Of a stretch of 7,496 nt of DNA, positions 1-5,210 are shown piece by piece. The stretch's first letter is position 1, and each line of letters starts with the position of its first letter. A program made the translations under genes and the position numbers. The notes under the pieces were generated by a model. That model did not search any database, was not told where the DNA came from, and was given only the letters and a program-made list of their open reading frames with translations. The stretch is taken from NCBI GenBank assembly GCA_023128635.1, contig JAGMDP010000175.1, positions 1 through 7,496 of the forward strand, read 5' to 3'. Origin of the DNA: Candidatus Heimdallarchaeota archaeon (GTDB lineage Archaea > Asgardarchaeota > Heimdallarchaeia > JABLTI01).

Positions 1-801
1 AAGGATTACAATGAAACTTTCCAGGAAATGAAGAAATTACAAGAATTAGGGAGCGAGATAATCTATATTGATCATCACCCACTTCCAACGGGAATAAAGA
101 AAAAAGACATTCCAGCAACTACAACGATTCATCGACAAGATGCTTGTGCAGCTGAACTTACGTACCTACATTTCGAGGATAAACTAAGTTGGGAATATAA
201 GATATTAGCTGCTATTGGAGCTGTTGGAGATTACGAAATGGATACGTTATTCGCTCAAGAAGTAATGAATGATTATGATGCTCGGAGCATTTCTTTCCAA
301 GCAGCAATTATTGTTCAAGCTCTTGGTGAAATTCCTGGCACTGATGAAATGAAAATGAAGAGGAGCATTATTGAGAGATTAGCACTAGGTGTTTTACCTA
401 GTGAGCTAAATGATCTTGTTGAAAAAGCTTTAAGGGGAAGCCAAATAGAAAAATCAGTCAGAAAATTTGTTCATAAAAATGCAAAACACAAAAAACTAAT
501 TGGTTATATCCTAGATATACCAACTGGAGGAGGTTTCAAAGGAAAAGGAGCATTATTCGCTGCAACAGCTACGGATAAACCCGTTGGAGTATGTGGGAAT
601 TCATATGGGGACAAGATCTCTATGTCTCTACGAAGACGAGATGAAAATTATGACCTCAATATTACAGTAAGAAATGCAGCCAGAGAAGTCGGGGGAAGTG
701 GCGGTGGTCATCCCTCAGCAGCGGGTGCTCGAGTAAAAAAGAGCAAATGGAACAAATTTTTAGACTTGTTAGATTTCGAATTGAAGAAGCAAGAGAAATA
801 A
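1..801 (+). CDS. DHH/DHHA1 family phosphoesterase (RecJ/NrnA-like), 5' end outside window
   Basis: The reading frame is open from base 1, so the gene starts upstream; 266 residues are visible. DHH proteins are metal-dependent phosphodiesterases (RecJ-type nucleases, nanoRNases, cyclic dinucleotide hydrolases) acting in the cytoplasm. Seen: the signature Asp-His-His at visible residues 24-26 (YIDHHPLP), the motif IV aspartate at 77 in AIGAVGDYEMD, a linker, and a C-terminal DHHA1 substrate-binding domain ending in GGGHPSAAG (about 234-242). The N-terminal metal-binding motifs (usually DxD) would lie before the window, so activity cannot be judged. No membrane segment, zinc finger or extra domain is visible, which suggests a compact stand-alone enzyme. 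The first in-frame ATG is at 28, but it would remove the strand before the DHH motif and is not the true start. The substrate cannot be told from sequence. The DUF362 gene follows within about 20 bases on the same strand and may be cotranscribed. Confidence 0.88.
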   Translation, partial: KDYNETFQEMKKLQELGSEIIYIDHHPLPTGIKKKDIPATTTIHRQDACAAELTYLHFEDKLSWEYKILAAIGAVGDYEMDTLFAQEVMNDYDARSISFQAAIIVQALGEIPGTDEMKMKRSIIERLALGVLPSELNDLVEKALRGSQIEKSVRKFVHKNAKHKKLIGYILDIPTGGGFKGKGALFAATATDKPVGVCGNSYGDKISMSLRRRDENYDLNITVRNAAREVGGSGGGHPSAAGARVKKSKWNKFLDLLDFELKKQEK

Positions 802-820
802 ATCACTGTGGTTTAGTAAA

Positions 821-1591
821 TTGATCACAATTATTGAGGATATTATGGAATTAAAAAACCAACTACAAGAGTGGATGGTAAAGAAAAAATTAGTTGACCG
901 AATACAAAACAAGAAAGTCTTACTTAAACCAAATATGGGTTATCCAAAACCATCACCATTTACTACTTCTACAAAAGTTATTAGAAATGTAGTAGAAGTA
1001 TTAAGTGAACTAAATGCCCAACAAATAATGATTGGCGAAGGATCAACTAGTCATTCCAATGCTATAGAGAATTATGAAGCAACAGGATTAATTGAAGAAT
1101 TAAAGGATTTCAATGTTGATTATATTAATTTAAACAAACTAGAGAGTATTGAAGTTGAATTACCCGGCAAAGTCACACATTTTCTGCCTAAGATTTTGAA
1201 TCAAGTGGATATTAGAATATCATTACCTGTTATAAAATTCTATGAGGATGATGAAGGGGAATTTTTCCTATCAAATGCTATTAAGAATTTTTTTGGATTA
1301 CCACCCAAAGGGAAATATCAAGTAAATTCAGAATCAGCTAAAAGAGATTCATTACATGATGATTTGCACAAATCTGTAGTCGAAATTTATCAGTCTGTAG
1401 AAAAATATGCTCCTTTTGATCTTTACATCTGTGATGGAACGAAGGTTTTGTTAGGAGAAGCAACTAAAGGGCAACCGAAACAATGGGGAAAAATAATAAT
1501 TTCCGACAATGCTCTGGAAGCAGATTTGAAGGTTTTGGAACTCCACAATAAACCTTTACCAAAGTATCTTCAACTACTTACACAAAAATGA
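821..1591 (+). CDS. DUF362 family protein without ferredoxin domain
   Basis: A protein of 256 residues with the DUF362 layout. Seen (numbered from TTG): LLKPNMGYPKP at 34-44 with the family KPN; a Thr-rich segment (FTTSTKVI); a glycine-rich IGEG; SLPVIKF then NAIKNFFGLPPKG, matching the family pattern of sLPxxK followed by alKNxfG; and DGTKVLLGE, the usual Asp-Gly near the C terminus. DUF362 has no settled biochemical role. Many members carry 4Fe-4S clusters or a fused ferredoxin; this one has a single cysteine and no such domain, so it is unlikely to bind a cluster itself. Start: TTG at 821 keeps the first strand (ITIIED) that family members have before KPN. The ATG at 845 has a GAGG five bases upstream but loses that strand. 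An in-frame stop at 782 limits any extension. It lies 19 bases after the DHH gene and ends 19 bases before the convergent pilin-like gene. Family call good, start uncertain. Confidence 0.8.
   Translation: MITIIEDIMELKNQLQEWMVKKKLVDRIQNKKVLLKPNMGYPKPSPFTTSTKVIRNVVEVLSELNAQQIMIGEGSTSHSNAIENYEATGLIEELKDFNVDYINLNKLESIEVELPGKVTHFLPKILNQVDIRISLPVIKFYEDDEGEFFLSNAIKNFFGLPPKGKYQVNSESAKRDSLHDDLHKSVVEIYQSVEKYAPFDLYICDGTKVLLGEATKGQPKQWGKIIISDNALEADLKVLELHNKPLPKYLQLLTQK
836..839 (+). promoter_or_regulatory. Possible Shine-Dalgarno for an internal ATG start of the DUF362 gene
   Basis: GAGG lies five bases before the in-frame ATG at 845. It is the only SD-like match near the gene start and competes with the TTG at 821, which has none. 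If used, the protein would be 248 residues and lack its first predicted strand. Confidence 0.3.
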
Positions 1592-1610
1592 AGAAATTGA
1601 TGGAAGTTCC

Positions 1611-2780
1611 TTATCCTGCAGATATCGAAATAAGGTGTGGACCACTTGCATCATTACCAGGATCAATAAATGTAATGTATTGAATATACTTGAATACATT
1701 CACTGAAAAACTAGCAGTATGAGTATGAATATGTGATCCAGGAGAATCTAACTGATAACCAAGGTCAATCTCTCTTATTATTCCAAAGGGTGCACTAACA
1801 CAAACTCTCCCGGCATTAGAGGTATACCACCAATCATCTATATATTCATGACCAAGATTCCAGATATCACTACTCCCATCAGTATAAGTAACATTAAAAG
1901 TTAAGGCAGTAGCGCCATTAGGAAACTCATCACCCCAGGAACCAGCAAGTCCTAAAAGATATAGCTTGTTTGCTCTGAACGGAACAGCTGTTCTATTTAT
2001 TTGTTGAATTGTTGGTTGAGTAGTAAGATTTCCATTAGTTGAATGGAAAATAACGATTTTTCCAGAATAATAGAATTTGACATAATCACTTTGACCCGGA
2101 ACAGGCAACCAAACGTTTTGGCCCGGAAGCAATGGTCCATGATTTTCACCGCCTGTTGTCCAATAATTGTTAGAAGGCCAACCAGGAACATCAATGGAAC
2201 CTTCTAGGCCGTAAACTTGTAAATCAAAAACTTCGAAATTATCAAGCACGTCATCAAAATCGACTTGTTCGTTTAATAAAGTCCAATCTGTAATATATAC
2301 CGCTGCTTGACCTGACTGATGAATTTCTAGACGATAATGTGTTTCATCATACAATTCTAATTCAATTTGATCTGAACCTAAAACATAACTGTTATCAGTT
2401 CGTATTTTCACTGTTTTAGGGTCTGATGGTCGAACAATATTACTCCCCGTAATAGTGAAATTCCATGACTCATGTTTTACCCATTGATTCTTATCACCTA
2501 AGGAGCTCCTTGGGACAGTCCAAACTATCACTTGAGAAATTTCGACTTGCTTGGTGCCAAGGTTAGAAACAAAAAGAGTGATTTCATCATACCAAGAATC
2601 CTGATTTCGGTCCTTTATGTGATGTATAGAAGCGTAAAGATTTGTTCGGCTAAACATAGGTATAACTACGAAATAAACAATTGCTACAGAACTTACAGTT
2701 AAAGCGATTAACAAGATTGCCGCTATAACAGGACTTACCGCTTTTCTTTTTCTAACCAACTTTCTAATTGTTTTCAACAT
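1611..2780 (-). CDS. Large type IV pilin-like surface protein, copy 1
   Basis: A 389-residue secreted or surface protein with an archaeal type IV pilin N terminus. Seen: basic residues to K13, then A14|V15-S16-P17-V18, matching the class III signal rule with cleavage expected after A14 by the archaeal prepilin peptidase. A hydrophobic helix follows to about residue 42 that would anchor the protein or pack in a pilus core. After it come a Ca-loop-like D57-N59-D61-D65-E66, a beta-rich domain, and a C-terminal domain with LGLAGSWGD, DDWWY and H350-I-H-T-H354. Several N-x-S/T sequons fit a glycosylated exterior. Archaeal pilins are usually far shorter, so most of this protein is appended ectodomain; the C-terminal domain resembles galactose-binding-like sandwiches (my judgement). 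The ATG at 2780 was chosen over the TTG at 2795 because it aligns with copy 2 and has GGTG nine bases upstream. No pilus assembly ATPase or platform gene is in view. Full-length paralog of the gene at 2954-4099. Confidence 0.85.
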   Translation of the reverse strand: MLKTIRKLVRKRKAVSPVIAAILLIALTVSSVAIVYFVVIPMFSRTNLYASIHHIKDRNQDSWYDEITLFVSNLGTKQVEISQVIVWTVPRSSLGDKNQWVKHESWNFTITGSNIVRPSDPKTVKIRTDNSYVLGSDQIELELYDETHYRLEIHQSGQAAVYITDWTLLNEQVDFDDVLDNFEVFDLQVYGLEGSIDVPGWPSNNYWTTGGENHGPLLPGQNVWLPVPGQSDYVKFYYSGKIVIFHSTNGNLTTQPTIQQINRTAVPFRANKLYLLGLAGSWGDEFPNGATALTFNVTYTDGSSDIWNLGHEYIDDWWYTSNAGRVCVSAPFGIIREIDLGYQLDSPGSHIHTHTASFSVNVFKYIQYITFIDPGNDASGPHLISISAG

Positions 2781-2789
2781 AAGTGATAA

Positions 2790-2793
2790 CACC
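2790..2793 (-). promoter_or_regulatory. Shine-Dalgarno site (GGTG) of pilin-like copy 1
   Basis: On the minus strand GGTG lies nine bases before the ATG at 2780. It matches the archaeal anti-SD (complement of ATCACC) and favours this ATG over the in-frame TTG at 2795, which overlaps the site. Confidence 0.5.
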
Positions 2794-2843
2794 AAGGAAT
2801 TATAATAAGATGTTCTTTCTCTTAATTAATTAATTTTTTTTGC

Positions 2844-2876
2844 GCAGTATATTATTATTTACTCTCACATATATTC
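2844..2876 (-). promoter_or_regulatory. Probable promoter region of pilin-like copy 1
   Basis: Two TATA-like stretches occur on the minus strand: AATAATATACTG (about 2844-2855) and GAATATATGTG (about 2866-2876). The nearer one would place the transcription start roughly 40-45 bases before the ATG. The whole gap is AT-rich, so such matches are easy to find by chance. The rest of the gap holds a TTAATTAATTAA palindromic tract at about 2822-2833, with no evident gene. Confidence 0.3.
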
Positions 2877-2910
2877 TTTCGGTTCTTGATAATTTCGAAA
2901 AAATAACCAA

Positions 2911-2947
2911 TAAAAAAGGAAAAGGGAATCTAGCGAATTGCTAGATT
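2911..2947 (-). terminator. Hairpin plus T-tract terminator after pilin-like copy 2
   Basis: A perfect 8-bp inverted repeat, AATCTAGC and GCTAGATT (2927-2934 and 2940-2947) with a 5-base loop, starts six bases after the stop codon at 2954. Reading on the minus strand it is followed by CCCTTTTCCTTTTTTA (2926-2911). Archaeal polymerase can stop at T runs alone; the hairpin makes this look like a bacterial-type intrinsic terminator. It would separate the two paralogs into independent transcripts. Confidence 0.65.
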
Positions 2948-2953
2948 GCTAAA

Positions 2954-4099
2954 TTATCTGAAAGTTAGTGAAAGTAAGTGTCCACCTGATTGATCATCAC
3001 CGGGATCAGCAAAAATAACTGCCTTTAGATACTTGAAATAATCCAAGAAGAATCTTGTTGTATGGGTATGAATGTGGGAATGAGGTGTATCTGCTTGAGT
3101 GCCAAGGTCTATTTCTGTAACTGCACCTGTTGCAGCGGAGATACAGATGTCACCAGGATTTGCACCATACCACCAGTCATCAACGTAAGAATGATTCAAA
3201 AGATAGTTATTAGTTGAATCATCGGTATAAACAAACGTTAAATTCACAGCCCAATCATTTGTAGCAAAATTGTCACCCCAAGATCCAGCTAATCCTAAGA
3301 TGAAGAATTTACTAGCTCTAAATGGATTACTACTTATATCAAAAGTTTGCACAAGTGGTTGTTCAGTTAAGTTTCCATTTATTGAGTGAAAAACAACTAT
3401 TTGTGAGCCAATATAAAATGGAACATATTGTGTTTCATCTAACACTGGTAGAAGATTAACTGCGTCTTCATTCAATTGCCAATCACCATCAGCATTTGTC
3501 AAGTAATTATTTGCAGCTCGACCTGGATCATCGATTGTTCCTTCAAAACCCGAAGCAGTTAAATTGAATTGTGAAAAGTTAGTAAGTATGTCAAAGAGAT
3601 CCACTTGATCATTTAATGAAATCCAATCACTAAAATACGCAGTTTTACTTCCAGTGTATCGAATTTCTAAACGATAATAGGTATTTTCCCAAATTGTTAA
3701 ACCAATTTGATTTTCTCCGCTTACTTTTGCTGAATACACTTCAGAGGGATCAGAGATAGCTTGAGCAGCGATATTAAAAGTCCAATCCAGATGAGGGATC
3801 CAGTTATCCGAGTTTCCAAGGTCACTAGTAGTAGCTGTCCAAACTGTAACATTTGTAATTTCCACTGTTTTTGTACCTGTATTCACAATATACAGTGAAA
3901 TTTCATCAAATAATGAGTCCTTATTGGTGTCCTTAATATTATCAATAGAAATCTCAATTCTATGCTTTTGAAATATAGGAATTATTACAAAATAAACAAG
4001 AGCAACTGCTGCAACAGTTAGAGCTATTAAAAGAAGAGTAGCAACAACTGGACTTATTGCTTTTCTTCGATGATATAATCGTTTAATTTTTTTAATCAT
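2954..4099 (-). CDS. Large type IV pilin-like surface protein, copy 2
   Basis: A 381-residue paralog of the gene at 1611-2780, alignable end to end. Seen: R11-R12-K13-A14|I15-S16-P17 class III signal site, a hydrophobic helix to about residue 43, D57-N59-D61-D65-E66 at exactly the same positions as in copy 1, then a beta-rich region with at least six N-x-S/T sequons. The C-terminal domain has FRASKFFILGLAGSWGD, DDWWY, H342-I-H-T-H346 and a final GGHLLSL. The N-terminal helix and C-terminal domain are the most conserved parts; the middle (about 75-250) has drifted and has length differences. The likely role is a surface filament subunit or membrane-anchored binding protein whose ligand is unknown. 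The ATG at 4099 was chosen over the ATG at 4114 because it aligns with copy 1 and has GGGGA eight bases upstream. The gene has its own promoter-like sequence and terminator, so it is probably monocistronic. Confidence 0.85.
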   Translation of the reverse strand: MIKKIKRLYHRRKAISPVVATLLLIALTVAAVALVYFVIIPIFQKHRIEISIDNIKDTNKDSLFDEISLYIVNTGTKTVEITNVTVWTATTSDLGNSDNWIPHLDWTFNIAAQAISDPSEVYSAKVSGENQIGLTIWENTYYRLEIRYTGSKTAYFSDWISLNDQVDLFDILTNFSQFNLTASGFEGTIDDPGRAANNYLTNADGDWQLNEDAVNLLPVLDETQYVPFYIGSQIVVFHSINGNLTEQPLVQTFDISSNPFRASKFFILGLAGSWGDNFATNDWAVNLTFVYTDDSTNNYLLNHSYVDDWWYGANPGDICISAATGAVTEIDLGTQADTPHSHIHTHTTRFFLDYFKYLKAVIFADPGDDQSGGHLLSLTFR

Positions 4100-4107
4100 G
4101 TTTAGGT

Positions 4108-4112
4108 TCCCC
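4108..4112 (-). promoter_or_regulatory. Shine-Dalgarno-like site of pilin-like copy 2
   Basis: GGGGA on the minus strand lies eight bases before the ATG at 4099 and overlaps the alternative ATG at 4114, which has no SD of its own. It supports the shorter start. Confidence 0.4.
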
Positions 4113-4152
4113 ATATACTTTATTTTCTAATCGAATTAAAGCTCGCGAAACT

Positions 4153-4162
4153 CATATACTTA
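4153..4162 (-). promoter_or_regulatory. Candidate TATA box of pilin-like copy 2
   Basis: TAAGTATATG on the minus strand lies about 54-63 bases before the ATG at 4099. With the usual 25-base offset this predicts a start near 4131 and a leader of about 30 bases, which fits the SD above. A second similar match at 4112-4121 is too close to the start codon. The remaining sequence between 4100 and 4225 is AT-rich with no gene visible. Confidence 0.35.
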
Positions 4163-4225
4163 ATTATTAGAACAATTCATTCTTAAATTAATGGTTTTTA
4201 ACAAATGTGCAGATTAGAAGTGAAT

Positions 4226-4915
4226 TTATGTTTTTTTAACAGATAAAAACAAATTATGATTGGATATCTCACTATTTAAAATCTTAAAACCAAGTTGTAA
4301 AACTAATTCTTCAAGTTCTTCTTTCTCAAAGAGATAATAATAGCGATTTATTTTCTTTCCATTTGCAAGAGTCCACGGAACTAAGATGTCTTGTTTCCCT
4401 GATTTTACTAACTCAGATAAATCCTCTTTTTGGAATCTAGGATGTGTTTTCAACCAAGTACTGATAAGACAAGTTCCGTTTTCTGTTAAGATTCGCTTGA
4501 TTTCTTGTAAAATTTTCACCCTATCATCTATTGATTCAAAATGATGAATTACTGCAATCATTATTACATGGTCAAATACTTCATTCCTAAAAGGAAGAAC
4601 TCTTGCATCACTATTAATTAAACTAGTAAGTTTGTCTTTTACTGAAGATAATTCGTTTTCTTTTGCCGTTTGTAGTATTCTATATGAGATATCTAAACCA
4701 ATAACTTCGAAATTTCTCTCAAGCATAACTCTGGTATGACGAGCATTTCCACAACCTAAGTCTAAAATCCGACTTGTTGCTGGTAGTTGTTTGATAAATT
4801 GAATAACTTCTTTCCAAGGATGTCGTCTTTTGGAATCAAAGCTTTCAGCAATTAGATCATAGACTTCTGGAATTGAAAAACGATTTTTAGTTTCAGAATT
4901 GTTTTCATCAGTCAT
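4226..4915 (-). CDS. Trm9/ALKBH8-like SAM-dependent tRNA methyltransferase
   Basis: A class I SAM methyltransferase of 229 residues. Eukaryotic Trm9 and the ALKBH8 methyltransferase domain methylate the carboxymethyl group on wobble uridine 34 of tRNA, with Trm112 as partner. Seen: VYDLIAESFDSKRRHPW (18-34), like the Trm9 start ending in KPW; SAM motif I LDLGCGN (51-57); acidic D75 after the second strand; S102-D103-A104 with LPF; IAVIHHF (120-126), very like the Trm9 IAVVHHW; V179-P180-W181 followed by R191-YYYLF, matching the paired VPW and RYYHL hallmarks. These paired landmarks are what separate it from generic methyltransferases. The Trm9 histidine in RYYHL is tyrosine here. It lacks the long basic insertion between VPW and RYYHL of yeast Trm9. 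The ATG at 4915 has no SD, so it may be translated from a leaderless or short-leader transcript. No Elp3 or Trm112 gene is in the window. Substrate is inferred from family only. Confidence 0.8.
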   Translation of the reverse strand: MTDENNSETKNRFSIPEVYDLIAESFDSKRRHPWKEVIQFIKQLPATSRILDLGCGNARHTRVMLERNFEVIGLDISYRILQTAKENELSSVKDKLTSLINSDARVLPFRNEVFDHVIMIAVIHHFESIDDRVKILQEIKRILTENGTCLISTWLKTHPRFQKEDLSELVKSGKQDILVPWTLANGKKINRYYYLFEKEELEELVLQLGFKILNSEISNHNLFLSVKKT

Positions 4916-4939
4916 TACATTGAATTTGATAATTCAAAC

Positions 4940-4950
4940 TTAATAACTTT
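4940..4950 (-). promoter_or_regulatory. Weak candidate TATA box of the methyltransferase gene
   Basis: The minus strand reads AAAGTTATTAA about 25-35 bases before the ATG at 4915. That distance would give a leaderless or nearly leaderless mRNA, in line with the absence of a Shine-Dalgarno site. The surroundings are AT-rich, so this is a weak call. Confidence 0.22.
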
Positions 4951-4997
4951 AGTGCAAGATGATTTTGAATAAGTAAATAAACATATGAATTTAATCA

Positions 4998-5010
4998 ATA
5001 AACTTATTTG
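4998..5010 (+). promoter_or_regulatory. Weak candidate TATA element for the small RNA at 5031
   Basis: ATAAACTTATTTG lies about 25 bases before position 5031, where the proposed kink-turn stem of the RNA candidate begins. The spacing is right for an archaeal promoter, but the match to TTTATATA is poor and the region is AT-rich. Confidence 0.25.
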
Positions 5011-5030
5011 ATTTTGATAGCAATTATTCT

Positions 5031-5103
5031 ATGGCTATGATGTGACGTACGGTCTGGCTAGTCTTGTGCAAGACAATGAGCTAAACTGGGGTAGCTGAGC
5101 CAC
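5031..5103 (+). ncRNA. Candidate C/D box sRNA (2'-O-methylation guide)
   Basis: A locally GC-richer stretch in an AT-rich gap with the geometry of an archaeal C/D guide RNA. Seen: stem TGGC (5032-5035) pairing with GCCA (5099-5102); a three-base bulge (5036-5038); box C ATGATGT (5037-5043, six of seven matches to RTGATGA); and box D CTGA (5095-5098) directly before the closing stem. In a kink-turn this gives G5039 with A5098, A5040 with G5097, T5041 with T5096 and G5042 with C5095, exactly the canonical pairs. Internal boxes are degenerate: D' CTGG (5054-5057) and C' ATGAGCT (5076-5082). C' to D spacing is 12 bases, the usual guide length. An extra hairpin (5061-5074) lies between D' and C'. 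T runs follow at 5107. Known: such RNAs bind L7Ae, Nop5 and fibrillarin. The targets are unknown. Alternative: an unrelated structured RNA or leader with the same three stems. Confidence 0.5.
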
Positions 5104-5106
5104 AAC

Positions 5107-5131
5107 TTTTTTGTTTTTTTCTTGTATTTTT
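5107..5131 (+). terminator. T-run terminator of the small RNA candidate
   Basis: Six T (5107-5112), G, seven T (5114-5120), then further T-rich sequence to 5131, beginning a few bases after the closing stem of the RNA candidate. Archaeal RNA polymerase terminates at such runs. It has no protein gene to terminate on the plus strand, which supports a separate small transcript. Confidence 0.5.
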
Positions 5132-5199
5132 CATTCAAAATATCTAACAAAAAAAATTTTAATGCTAATAATAACACAGAACAAAAAGTAGAATAAAAT

Positions 5200-5204
5200 G
5201 AGGT
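5200..5204 (+). promoter_or_regulatory. Shine-Dalgarno site fixing the TTG start of the dehydrogenase
   Basis: GAGGT, complementary to the archaeal 16S 3' end, stands six bases before the TTG at 5211. It settles the start: the Rossmann strand and GFGPMG follow immediately, and no ATG lies at a suitable place. A TATA-like TTTTAAT behind an A run (about 5150-5163) is a possible promoter for this gene. Confidence 0.7.
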
Positions 5205-5210
5205 TATTAA

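Noticed and set aside
1588..1683. 31-codon ORF overlapping the DUF362 stop (ATGA)
   Set aside because: The overlap looks like translational coupling, but the frame runs antisense through the end of the pilin-like gene and has no motif.
1997..2194. 65-residue minus-strand ORF
   Set aside because: It lies inside pilin-like copy 1 in another frame and has no recognisable motif; a frame shadow.
2822..2833. TTAATTAATTAA palindrome as an operator
   Set aside because: Simple AT repeat in an AT-rich leader; no second copy near another promoter in the window.
5031..5103. tRNA gene on either strand
   Set aside because: One strand has a TAGCTCA-like D-arm start, but there is no GG in the D loop, no T-loop GTTCGA, no 7-bp acceptor stem and no anticodon arm.
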